DNA of 18,302 bases from an uncultured Dialister sp. (GCA_900543165.1 UQQQ01000044.1:1-18302); one strand, 5' to 3'. Shown: positions 6,539 to 13,170, counted from the first letter of the stretch. A program made the numbers and translations. The notes: generated by a model from the letters alone, not told the origin.

Positions 6539-7273
6539 ATGAGTGAGATAAAAAATGATCCGCGGCTGAAACAAGCGGCGGAGGAAGCGATAGCAAAGGC
6601 AGTGGACCGGCGCGTGATTTCCTTCACGCTGGATGGCGAGACGTACTGGATCAAGAGGAAGATGAGCAATGGCAGAAAGCAGTTCGTCAAGTACTCCGTC
6701 GAGAAGGAATTTTATTTCGAAGTGGCGAAGATGACCATCGCCTTCCGCGCCGCGCCGGAGCTTAGCCCGGAGATTCTGGTGCTGACGCCGGACTATATGG
6801 TGACAAGGGACGGCGGGCGCACGCTGAAGAACTGGCTCGATTCCGACATGCCGGAAGAAGACAAGGAACAGCTTCTCGAAGAGGCCGGCCGCGCGCTGTG
6901 CGCCCTTCATCAGGCGGGCATTGTCCATGGCCGTCCGGCACTGCGCGACATCACATGGAAAGATGGGAAATTCACCTTTTTGGACTGGGAAAACCGCCTG
7001 TTCACCAGAGACATCGAAGAGCAGAAGGCCATCGACCTCATTCTCCTCCTCCATGGTCTTGCCCGCGAAGACTACAGAGAAGAAGGACATCGCATGGAAG
7101 CCTTGGACCGCGGCTATCTCGCGCAAGGCGGAGAGGAGACGCGCGAAAATGCGATCCGCCTTTTCAGGAAGCATGGCGTCCTTTACCGCATCGTCAAGGC
7201 CCTCTCCCCCTTCCATATGCTCGATGTCGAAGCGGCGAGGAAGGTGTGCGAGTACTTATTAAATAAGGAATGA
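6539..7273 (+). CDS. Kinase-fold protein related to LPS core (Kdo/WaaP-type) kinases
   Basis: A 244-residue soluble protein with no signal peptide or membrane segment. The ATG at 6539 has AGCGAGG six bases upstream. The fold is suggested by YWIKR (K39 as candidate nucleotide-binding lysine), EKEFYFE (E55/E57 as candidate helix-C glutamate), a helical segment ending ALCALHQAGIVHG (119-131), and DWE (D149) as the metal-binding DFG-like aspartate. Related proteins phosphorylate heptose or Kdo in the LPS inner core, which would suit a diderm Firmicute; the substrate here is not shown. The catalytic-loop segment reads HGRPALRDI (130-138), so the position usually occupied by HGD's aspartate is arginine (R132), with D137 a little later. 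It could be a variant kinase or a pseudokinase. It is a single-gene unit between repeat regions, with no terminator visible. Confidence 0.6.
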   Translation: MSEIKNDPRLKQAAEEAIAKAVDRRVISFTLDGETYWIKRKMSNGRKQFVKYSVEKEFYFEVAKMTIAFRAAPELSPEILVLTPDYMVTRDGGRTLKNWLDSDMPEEDKEQLLEEAGRALCALHQAGIVHGRPALRDITWKDGKFTFLDWENRLFTRDIEEQKAIDLILLLHGLAREDYREEGHRMEALDRGYLAQGGEETRENAIRLFRKHGVLYRIVKALSPFHMLDVEAARKVCEYLLNKE

Positions 7274-7314
7274 GTGGCTAGGGATTAGGGATCAGGAGTG
7301 ACTGGTGACTGGGA
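7271..7314. repeat. Heptamer-period array
   Basis: GAGTGGC, TAGGGAT, TAGGGAT, CAGGAGT, GACTGGT, GACTGGG. It starts at the stop codon of the kinase-fold gene. Confidence 0.65.
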
Positions 7315-7346
7315 GGTATCGCCCTATTTCTACTCTGCGGTGCTTA

Positions 7347-7588
7347 GATCTTTCGACTCAGTTCTCCTACTTCAGATAAGCCATTTTTTAAGGAAACACT
7401 GATTAAATCGTTATCGGATTTCATTCTTGGATTTTTATACATAGCGAGGAGACATTTGACGCGAATAGCAAGCTATTTAAGGAGGATGTCGATGACGCTA
7501 TGTATAAAAATCCATATGAAATCTGATTCTGTGATTTAATCAGCGTTTCCTTAACATACGACGTTTTTCTCCGCTCAGGATGACGAAT
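7347..7588 (+). repeat. Dispersed 95-bp repeat interrupted by the hairpin MITE
   Basis: The left part (7347-7387) begins GATCTTTCGACTCAGTTCTC. The right part (7555-7588) reads CATACGACGTTTTTCTCCGC, then TCAGGATGACGAA. The copy at 6164-6243 carries the same right part without the insertion. Confidence 0.7.
7388..7554. mobile_element. 167-bp hairpin MITE-like element
   Basis: Almost the whole element is one imperfect palindrome. The outer 22 bp pair with one mismatch (7388-7409 and 7533-7554; ends TTAAGGAAAC and GTTTCCTTAA). Inner arms GGATTTTTATACATAGCG (about 7430-7447) and CGCTATGTATAAAAATCC (about 7496-7513) pair perfectly. Both ends carry TTAA, which could be part of the terminal repeat or a duplicated TTAA target. 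No ORF. Degenerate ends occur at 1-20, 8066-8086 and 16674-16693. Confidence 0.75.
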
Positions 7589-7605
7589 GCGCCGCGCCAA
7601 CCCCC

Positions 7606-7632
7606 TTTGAACCTATAGAACCCGATGAACCT
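7606..7632 (+). repeat. Nonamer-period array (GAACC type)
   Basis: Three 9-mers TTTGAACCT, ATAGAACCC, GATGAACCT, followed directly by the CTCTTTCGCACGCAATCAAA module (about 7631-7650). Confidence 0.65.
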
Positions 7633-7698
7633 CTTTCGCACGCAATCAAAAGGCAGCACGCCCCATGGGACGGCCCTAAGTCCATCCCCAAAACTCAT

Positions 7699-7727
7699 TT
7701 GACTTTCTATTCAAATCATGGTAGAAT
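7699..7727 (+). promoter_or_regulatory. Promoter of the T-box leader
   Basis: TTGACT (7699-7704), exactly 17 bp, TAGAAT (7722-7727). Transcription should begin near 7734, at the first base of the folded leader. Confidence 0.85.
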
Positions 7728-7733
7728 GTGTCC

Positions 7734-7981
7734 AATTTCAAAGAAGACCAGGATCGGAATCAGGCTGATGATTTTTCTCAGAGAGGCAGTGGATGGTGAA
7801 AACTGCTGAAAAGGACGCAGCCGCGTCACCCGAGAGTCCTTTTTTTGATACTCTTTGCAGTGTAGAGAAAAGCGGCGGCTCCGTTATCGCCCAATCGAGC
7901 AGGAAACAGCAGTCTGTTTCCATGGCAAGGTGGTACCTCACGCAATGTGCCCTGTCGGATGTTTTCCGGCAGGGATTTTTT
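7734..7981 (+). promoter_or_regulatory. T-box leader (tRNA-sensing), probably for brnQ
   Basis: Stem I spans about 7745-7840: CAGAGAGG and the distal GGATGGTGAAAA loop are typical, and the base pairs GGA/TCC and TCGG/CCGA with an internal GAG resemble the usual kink-turn. The T-box AAGGTGGTACC (7927-7937) follows; its TGGT would pair with a tRNA 3' end ACCA, i.e. an A73 tRNA. The terminator stem CCCTGTCGGA/TCCGGCAGGG (7950-7959/7965-7974) ends in six T (7976-7981). Above the base helix the 3' loop reads GCGTCAC, so GTC (valine) followed by A is the best specifier candidate; I cannot prove it. The next gene is brnQ, 415 bp downstream. Short ORFs inside this leader are not genes. Confidence 0.88.
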
Positions 7982-8001
7982 GTTGGCAGAAATGAGTGAT
8001 A

Positions 8002-8037
8002 GGTGCTACAGGTTCTGAAGGTTTGAACGGTTCACAG
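8002..8037 (-). repeat. Nonamer-period array (reversed)
   Basis: Four 9-mers in register: GGTGCTACA, GGTTCTGAA, GGTTTGAAC, GGTTCACAG. It starts 20 bp past the T-box terminator. Confidence 0.6.
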
Positions 8038-8065
8038 GCTTCTCATCGTTTGTGAATCCCGCATA

Positions 8066-8086
8066 TTTTAACCAGCGTTTCCATAA
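8066..8086. repeat. Degenerate end of the hairpin MITE
   Basis: TTTTAACCAGCGTTTCCATA resembles TTTAATCAGCGTTTCCTTAA, the right end of 7388-7554. Confidence 0.45.
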
Positions 8087-8125
8087 AACTTCGCGGCGCT
8101 TCTGATTGGTATGCGCCGCCCCGAC

Positions 8126-8158
8126 CCCTTGAAACCTCTTGAACCCATAGAACCCGCT
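8126..8158 (+). repeat. Nonamer-period array (GAACC type)
   Basis: 9-mers CCTTGAAAC, CTCTTGAAC, CCATAGAAC. It is followed by a CTTTCGCCTGTAGTCAATGG module and TTTGAAAGCAGGGATG, the same order as at 9921-10020. Confidence 0.55.
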
Positions 8159-8222
8159 CCCCCGCTTTCGCCTGTAGTCAATGGGACGGCACGCCCCGCA
8201 CCCCAAGTTTGAAAGCAGGGAT

Positions 8223-8264
8223 GGGTAGCTAGGGATTAGGGATTGGGAGTGCTTGGTGACTTAA
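8223..8264. repeat. Heptamer-period array
   Basis: TAGCTAG, GGATTAG, GGATTGG, GAGTGCT, TGGTGAC, then TTAAATGCATCTTCGGGTAC, a diverged form of the ACTGCCTTCGGGCA block. Confidence 0.6.
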
Positions 8265-8281
8265 ATGCATCTTCGGGTACC

Positions 8282-8306
8282 ACCACTCCTCACTCCTCAC
8301 TGCTAA
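8282..8306. repeat. Heptamer-period array (CACTCCT type)
   Basis: CACTCCT repeated twice, then CACTGCT. The rest of 7982-8397 is made of the repeat modules listed here; no gene is visible in it. Confidence 0.55.
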
Positions 8307-8397
8307 CTTAGAGAGCAGAGCTTTCATCCGCCATCAAAGGACGGCACGCCTCTTGAGCAGCCCTGCACGCTTCCCCTATTCACGAAAGGAGTTTACT

Positions 8398-9693
8398 ATG
8401 AAGAAAAATTTCTTGATCCCGATCGGGCTGATGCTCTTTGCCCTCTTCTTTGGCGCAGGGAATCTGATTTTCCCTGTCTACATGGGCCAGAATGCAGGCG
8501 TGAATACCCTTCCTGCGACGTTGGGCTTTCTTTTGACAGGCGTAGGTTTCCCGATCCTCGCCGTCGCAGCGATCGGCTATGCGGGGAGCGACCTCGAGTC
8601 ACTGGCCTCCCGTGTCCACAAGGGCTACGCCATTTTCTTCACCGTCTGCCTCTATCTCACCATCGGGCCGGCTTTTGCCATCCCCCGTACAGCGACGACC
8701 TCCTATGCGATCGGCATCGCGCCCTTCTTCGGCGAATCGATGCAGCAGACCGCGCTCTATGCCTTCGCCTTTATCTTTTTCGTGATCTCCTGGTGGCTCT
8801 CCATCAGCCCGTCGAAACTGGTCAGCCGCATCGGGAAAATCATCACCCCGGCACTTCTCCTCTTCCTCGCTATCCTTTTCATCACCGCGACACTCTTCCC
8901 GATGGGCAGCTGGCAGGAAGCACAGGCATCCTATCAGCCCTCCATCAAAGCACTGACGCAGGGCTTCCTCGATGGATATAACACCATGGACGCCCTGGCT
9001 GGTTTCGTCTTCGGCATCATCGTCGTCAATGCAGTCCGCCAGTATGGCGCGGCAAGCAATGAAGAAGTCGCCTCCCATACCCTGAAGAGCGGCCTCATCG
9101 CTGGCGCCTGCCTGGCTGTCATTTACATCTTCCTTTCCATCATCGGCGCCTGCTCTGTCAATGAGCTGGGACTCTTGAAAAATGGGGCAGACATCCTGGT
9201 CGGCACCGCGCACCACTACTTCGGCAGCTACGGCCGCATCCTGATGGGCGTCATCGTCCTCCTCGCCTGCCTCACCACCAGCGTCGGCCTCATCACCGCC
9301 TGCGGCGAATATTTCAAGGAACTCATTCCCGCTCTCTCCTACAGAGCATGGGTGACCGTCTTCTCCGTCATCTCCTTCGGCGTCGCCCTCTTCGGTCTCA
9401 CCACCATCATCTCCGCGGCTATTCCGGTTCTCATGTTCCTCTATCCACTGACCATCTCCCTCATTTTCCTGACCTTCGGCGATCACCTCTTCGGCGGGAA
9501 ACGCAGTGTCTATGTCTGCGCCACCCTCTTCACACTGATCCCTGCCCTTTACGACGGATGTCATACCGCAGGCCTTTCCCTCGGCGCGCTCGACGGCCTC
9601 ATGCAGTCTCTCCCGCTGGCCAGCTATGGACTTTCCTGGATCTTCTTCTTCCTCTTCGGAAGCGCGCTCGGGATGGTCTTTGGAAAAAAGTAG
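8398..9693 (+). CDS. brnQ: Branched-chain amino acid transport system II carrier protein
   Basis: Cation-coupled inner-membrane symporter of the LIVCS family that imports leucine, isoleucine and valine. The 431-residue product has about 12 hydrophobic segments along its whole length. Typical family sequences are LFFGAGNLIFPVYMGQ near the N-terminus (residues about 16-31) and GPAFAIPRTATTSYAIGIAP (about 97-116). I chose ATG 8398 because AAAGGA lies seven bases upstream and the product then starts at the family N-terminus, MKKNFLIPIGL; the in-frame start at 8353 adds a non-conserved 15 residues without an RBS. Regulation is likely through the T-box leader at 7734-7981, so import would rise when a branched-chain tRNA is uncharged. 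No terminator is visible after the stop; a heptamer array starts there. Confidence 0.95.
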   Translation: MKKNFLIPIGLMLFALFFGAGNLIFPVYMGQNAGVNTLPATLGFLLTGVGFPILAVAAIGYAGSDLESLASRVHKGYAIFFTVCLYLTIGPAFAIPRTATTSYAIGIAPFFGESMQQTALYAFAFIFFVISWWLSISPSKLVSRIGKIITPALLLFLAILFITATLFPMGSWQEAQASYQPSIKALTQGFLDGYNTMDALAGFVFGIIVVNAVRQYGAASNEEVASHTLKSGLIAGACLAVIYIFLSIIGACSVNELGLLKNGADILVGTAHHYFGSYGRILMGVIVLLACLTTSVGLITACGEYFKELIPALSYRAWVTVFSVISFGVALFGLTTIISAAIPVLMFLYPLTISLIFLTFGDHLFGGKRSVYVCATLFTLIPALYDGCHTAGLSLGALDGLMQSLPLASYGLSWIFFFLFGSALGMVFGKK

Positions 9694-9737
9694 CTGGTGG
9701 CTAGTGGCTAGGGATTAGGGGTTCAAGGTTCAGGGTT
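9691..9737. repeat. Heptamer-period array overlapping the brnQ stop
   Basis: TAGCTGG, TGGCTAG, TGGCTAG, GGATTAG, GGGTTCA, AGGTTCA. The brnQ TAG forms its first bases. Confidence 0.65.
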
Positions 9738-9816
9738 GTGGTGCGGCGCTTCGCACCGATTTTATAAATGCAGCGATGCCCGAAGGTCTGCGATGGCAGG
9801 TTTCCCTCGTATCGTC

Positions 9817-9861
9817 AGCCTTCCCCATGGGGGAAGGTGCCCGAAGGGCGGATAGGGCACA
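9817..9861 (+). repeat. REP-like palindrome
   Basis: AGCCTTCCCCATGGGGGAAG, then GTGCCCGAAGGGCGGATAGGG in register with 5995-6039. The shared block extends from about 9793 (GGCAGGTTTCCCTCGTATCG) to GGCATGAAAGACAG (about 9865-9878). Confidence 0.75.
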
Positions 9862-9920
9862 GGCGGCATGAAAGACAGATGAGGAAAGCGGAGAGGTGCG
9901 CCGCACAACCCCCGCCCGAC

Positions 9921-9947
9921 CTATAGAACTTATAGAATCTACTGGAC
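9921..9947 (+). repeat. Nonamer-period array
   Basis: 9-mers CTATAGAAC, TTATAGAAT, CTACTGGAC, followed by CTCTTTCACACGCAATCAAA and GGACGGCACGCC. Confidence 0.55.
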
Positions 9948-10020
9948 CTCTTTCACACGCAATCAAAGGACGGCACGCCCAAGGGACTAATCCTGAACCC
10001 TTAAAGTTTGAAAGCAGGGA

Positions 10021-10082
10021 TGATTAGTAGCTAGGGATTAGGAGCCGCAAGTGACTGGTAGCTAGTGACTGGTGACTTAAAT
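10021..10082. repeat. Heptamer-period array
   Basis: GATTAGT, AGCTAGG, GATTAGG, then GTGACTG, GTAGCTA, GTGACTG, GTGACTT, ending in AAATACTGCCTTCGGGCACC. Confidence 0.7.
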
Positions 10083-10104
10083 ACTGCCTTCGGGCACCAC
10101 CCCC

Positions 10105-10140
10105 TTTGAACCCTCTGAACCTGTTGAACCCGCTGAACCT
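10105..10140 (+). repeat. Nonamer-period array, four exact-length units
   Basis: TTTGAACCC, TCTGAACCT, GTTGAACCC, GCTGAACCT: 36 bp. It is followed by CTCTTTCGCATGTAATCAAA and GGACGGCGCGCC. The spacer 9694-10284 is otherwise filled by the modules listed here; no gene is seen in it. Confidence 0.75.
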
Positions 10141-10222
10141 CTTTCGCATGTAATCAAAGGACGGCGCGCCCCATGGGCTAACCCTGAACCCTTAAACCCT
10201 TTATCTCACTTCCCATCTGTGC

Positions 10223-10228
10223 TATGCT
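10223..10228 (+). promoter_or_regulatory. Weak candidate thiW promoter -10
   Basis: TATGCT (10223-10228), with a poor TTTATC 17 bp upstream. The leader to 10284 shows no TPP-riboswitch (thi-box) conserved sequence such as CTGAGA or ACCTGATC. Confidence 0.3.
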
Positions 10229-10284
10229 ATAGGAAACAGCGAACCGCTCACTGTCCACGATTTCCAAGAAACGAGGTCTTTCCT

Positions 10285-10797
10285 ATGACATCTACCGATG
10301 AAAAAAGTCTCGCCCTGCGCAAATGGATCTTTGCCGGGCTGATGGTCGCCGCTGGCGTACTGCTTTCCCCCGTGTTCTCCTTTCCGCTGGGCGTGACGAA
10401 AGCCTTTCCCCTGCAGCATATGATCAATATCTTCCTCGCTGTCCTCTGCGGCACGCGCTATGGCACCGCGGCTGCCTTCGGCACCTCCCTCATTCGAAAT
10501 CTCCTTGGCACCGGCAGCCTTCTCGCCTTCCCCGGCTCGATGGTGGGCGCTTTCCTCTCCGGCTACCTTTACAGCCACACGCATAAACTCTGGGCAGCCG
10601 TCATCGGAGAATTCGTCGGCACCTCGATCATCGGCGGTCTCCTCTCCTACCCGATCGCCGCCCTCTTCATGGGCTCTGCCAAAGGCGCCTTCTTCTACGT
10701 CTCCCTCTTCGCCGTCTCCTGCGGCGCAGGCTGCGTCATCGCCTTCGCCGTGTTGAAAGGCATGAAAGTGATTCAAACGGAATTTTTAAAAATGTAA
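10285..10797 (+). CDS. thiW: ThiW family ECF transporter substrate-binding subunit (thiamine precursor)
   Basis: A 170-residue integral membrane protein with about five hydrophobic segments. It matches the ThiW S-component family, which binds a thiamine precursor (thought to be the thiazole moiety) and works with the shared ECF module (EcfA, EcfA', EcfT). Diagnostic stretches are FPLQHMINIFLAVLCGTRYG (41-60) and LIRNLLGTGSLLAFPGSMVGA (about 71-91). I chose ATG 10285 because ACGAGG lies about eight bases upstream; the upstream in-frame start at 10219 adds 22 residues without protein-like character. The energising ECF genes and thiazole kinase are not in the window, so it must use a module encoded elsewhere. 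It ends in a clear terminator. Confidence 0.88.
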   Translation: MTSTDEKSLALRKWIFAGLMVAAGVLLSPVFSFPLGVTKAFPLQHMINIFLAVLCGTRYGTAAAFGTSLIRNLLGTGSLLAFPGSMVGAFLSGYLYSHTHKLWAAVIGEFVGTSIIGGLLSYPIAALFMGSAKGAFFYVSLFAVSCGAGCVIAFAVLKGMKVIQTEFLKM

Positions 10798-10808
10798 GGA
10801 AATAAAAT

Positions 10809-10841
10809 AGCCCAGTCCCCAAGTCGGCGGCTGGGCTTTTT
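10809..10841 (+). terminator. Intrinsic terminator of thiW
   Basis: AGCCCAG (10809-10815) pairs with CTGGGCT (10831-10837), followed by a T-tract to 10841. It begins 12 bp after the stop codon. Confidence 0.85.
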
Positions 10842-10872
10842 GTGTGGGCTGACCTTGGAGTTTGACAGCAGG

Positions 10873-10917
10873 GATGAGGGATTAGGAGTGACTAGTGACT
10901 TGTGACTGGTGACTAAA
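10873..10917. repeat. Heptamer-period array
   Basis: GGGATTA, GGAGTGA, CTAGTGA, CTTGTGA, CTGGTGA, CTAAATA. It is preceded by TTTGACAGCAGGGATG and followed by CCGCCTTCGGGCATCGCC, as in the module string at 9921-10100. Confidence 0.65.
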
Positions 10918-10957
10918 TACCGCCTTCGGGCATCGCCACTATCTATACTCGCGGCGC

Positions 10958-11052
10958 ATTTCGTCATCCTGAGCGGAGTGAAATGTCGGATGTTCGATCA
11001 TGTAAAGGCAGAACAGTGAGAACTGAGTCGAAGGATCTGGCGCCGCACCACC
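10958..11052 (-). repeat. 95-bp dispersed repeat, copy 2 (inverted)
   Basis: Reverse complement of 5852-5946 with two differences (in the TTCYGYCTTT part). The two copies face each other across 5.0 kb carrying the kinase-fold gene, brnQ and thiW. Confidence 0.85.
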
Positions 11053-11072
11053 ATTCCTAATTCCTCATTCAA
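11050..11072. repeat. Short heptamer-period array
   Basis: CATTCCT, AATTCCT, CATTCAA. After it a diverged CAATCAAAGGACGG-type block (about 11085-11110) and CTAACCCTGAACCC lead to the porin promoter. No gene is seen between thiW and the porin. Confidence 0.5.
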
Positions 11073-11153
11073 ACAAAGCTTTCCTTCATAATCAGTGGAC
11101 GGAGCCGCCCCACGGGCTAACCCTGAACCCATCACCCTGAACCCCTTTCTCTC

Positions 11154-11183
11154 TTGACACTCTCCCACATATTACGCTATAAT
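11154..11183 (+). promoter_or_regulatory. Strong promoter of the SLH porin gene
   Basis: Perfect hexamers TTGACA (11154-11159) and TATAAT (11178-11183) with an 18-bp spacer. The leader of about 115 nt contains an imperfect inverted repeat (GTGAGTAAAA near 11197, TTTTACTATCAC near 11229), which could form a stabilising or regulatory hairpin. Confidence 0.88.
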
Positions 11184-11306
11184 GTTTTAGTTTTGTGAGT
11201 AAAAAATAATACATATAGCATTCGTAAGTTTTACTATCACATTTTTACATGAGAAATCGAGAGCGCACCATGGGGAAAGCGGCTCCGATTTCAGAAGAGA
11301 GGGACC

Positions 11307-13058
11307 ATGAAACACGCTTTTTTGAAAGCAGCCATTGCAGCCTGCTTTGCCTGCGCCGCAGTGACCGTAAGCGCAGCGAATCCATTCACCGACGTATCTG
11401 CTGACGACTGGGCCTATCAGGCCGTCGCTTCGCTCTCCGATGAGGGCGTCATCGACGGCTATCCGGACGGCACCTTCCGCGGAGACAAGCATGTTACCCG
11501 TTATGAGATCGCGCAGATCGTTGCCCGCCTGATGGCGAAGGAAGACACACTGAATGCTTCCCAGAAGGAGACCCTCGCCAAGCTCTCCTCTCAGTATGCG
11601 AATGAACTCAAGGACCTCGGTGTCCGCATCGCAGAACTTGAAAAGAAGCGTGGTGCGACCGATCTCATCACCGAGCTCCGCGTCCAGAGCATCGACCGTT
11701 ATGACGATGTATTCAAAGGAAATGTCCAGAAGCACAACGAGCTTTCCACCCGCGTCCGCTTAAATACCATCACCCCCGTGAACGACCGCGTCCACCTCTA
11801 TGGACAGCTCGAGACCATCCTGGACATGAATGGCAAAGAAAGCTACGACGTGAACCGCATCGATCCGAAGGACAAGAGCCAGACCAAGCCTCGCACGGGC
11901 TACGGCGATGGTGATTTCCACCTGAACCGTCTGTGGACCACCTACCACTTCGGACCGAAGCAGGATACGACAAACCTCCCCTACGGCCCGTCCAAGAACC
12001 TCATCGGCATCGGCCAGTTCCCCGTCAAGATGGGCGTCACCGGCTACACCTATGATGGCGAAGTCAAAGGTGTCTTCGCTGCTTTCGGCGACTACCGTGA
12101 AGGCGGCCGCCTCACCCTCGCCTTCGGTCGTGCGACGAATATCAACTACGCATATACCGGCCCGATGATGCATGGCGTAGCCCTGAAGAAATCAGAACTG
12201 CTTAGCGTGTTAAAGAAAAAATACGGTGAAGCTGGTGTAAATGAAATGTTGAGACCATTCGGTGGTATCAATGGTTTTAACGCTATGTCGGGTTCTTCAC
12301 AGGTAGCGGTATTAAAAGGACTGAAAGACCAACTGCTGGCTTCCGGAGATCCCACATTGAGCGGACTTGCCAGCAAGCTGGAAGCCATGGGCGACAAAGA
12401 TTACGCATACAACTACTTCCCGATGGATAATGTACATATGGGTTGGGGCGATGATGAAGACGTACCGGTCGCTTACGCCTCCTATATCTACAAGAAACCG
12501 GGCCAGTGGGAAGTTCACGCTTACGGCATGAAAGCCTGCGGGCCTGTCGGCCATATCGCGAAAGCCTACGGCTTCGCCGGCTCCTACAATGTCACCCCGA
12601 TGCTCCGCGTTCAGGGGGAATTCGTCAAGAACCTCAGAAAGCTTCCGCTGAACAATGAACGTCCGTACAGCTACAACTACGGCATCCATTACGGCGAAGC
12701 AAATGTCCTCAAGGCGAAGTCCTTCTCCATCGGCGTCGACTACGTCTACAGCCAGGCAGGCACCTACTTCGGCGGCTCCAGCAATGATATCGTCGACCAG
12801 TACATGGGGCATGTCTACAGCAACTGGCAAGGAAGAAAAATGCCGGCCTACTTTGCGGATAAGCTCGATGCGATACTGAGTGGCACCGACTCTCCGGATA
12901 AGAAATACGGCGGCGCGAAATTCTACCTTGCCAAAGCCTCCTTCGTTCCCATGCGCGGCCTCCTTGTCGAAGCCAACTACGGCTTCAACGCCAAAGATAT
13001 GGGCGGCAAGAAGATGGACAACATGTTCATGCTGAAAGCGACCGCATATATTAAATGA
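11307..13058 (+). CDS. SLH-domain outer-membrane porin, OmpM family
   Basis: An abundant outer-membrane protein type of Negativicutes: a beta-barrel that diffuses small solutes and, through its periplasmic SLH domain, anchors the outer membrane to modified peptidoglycan. The 583 residues comprise a signal peptide (1 to about 23, cleavage near VSA-AN), one SLH domain (about 25-78: NPFTDVSADDWAYQAVASL, then GVIDGYPDGTF and VTRYEIAQIVARLM), a short coiled-coil-like helix (about 84-114), then a barrel with many alternating aromatic/polar strands to the end (MLKATAYIK). ATG 11307 follows AGAGAGGG. A segment at about residues 294-345 is AT-richer and uses codons (TTA, AGA, GGT, GTA) rare in the rest of the gene, suggesting an exchanged surface loop. 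It is monocistronic with a strong promoter. No clear T-rich terminator follows; only a GCGGTGC/GCACCGC hairpin at 13171-13193. Confidence 0.93.
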   Translation: MKHAFLKAAIAACFACAAVTVSAANPFTDVSADDWAYQAVASLSDEGVIDGYPDGTFRGDKHVTRYEIAQIVARLMAKEDTLNASQKETLAKLSSQYANELKDLGVRIAELEKKRGATDLITELRVQSIDRYDDVFKGNVQKHNELSTRVRLNTITPVNDRVHLYGQLETILDMNGKESYDVNRIDPKDKSQTKPRTGYGDGDFHLNRLWTTYHFGPKQDTTNLPYGPSKNLIGIGQFPVKMGVTGYTYDGEVKGVFAAFGDYREGGRLTLAFGRATNINYAYTGPMMHGVALKKSELLSVLKKKYGEAGVNEMLRPFGGINGFNAMSGSSQVAVLKGLKDQLLASGDPTLSGLASKLEAMGDKDYAYNYFPMDNVHMGWGDDEDVPVAYASYIYKKPGQWEVHAYGMKACGPVGHIAKAYGFAGSYNVTPMLRVQGEFVKNLRKLPLNNERPYSYNYGIHYGEANVLKAKSFSIGVDYVYSQAGTYFGGSSNDIVDQYMGHVYSNWQGRKMPAYFADKLDAILSGTDSPDKKYGGAKFYLAKASFVPMRGLLVEANYGFNAKDMGGKKMDNMFMLKATAYIK

Positions 13059-13170
13059 TCGCGGATCGCGAAAACTTCTCACCTCCGTGGATAAGAAGCA
13101 GAAATCGGTGATGGTGCAAAGTTCAAAAAATTCAACGGGATTTCCGTTTGGAAGAATACTGTATGACCGG

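Noticed and set aside
7793..7999. Small ORF of 68 codons
   Set aside because: It runs through the T-box leader and its terminator stem.
8599..9564. 321-codon minus-strand ORF
   Set aside because: It is antisense to brnQ; its Asp/Glu/Gly-rich translation is the mirror of hydrophobic GC-rich codons.
10140..10284. TPP riboswitch upstream of thiW
   Set aside because: The conserved thi-box segments are not visible in the leader.
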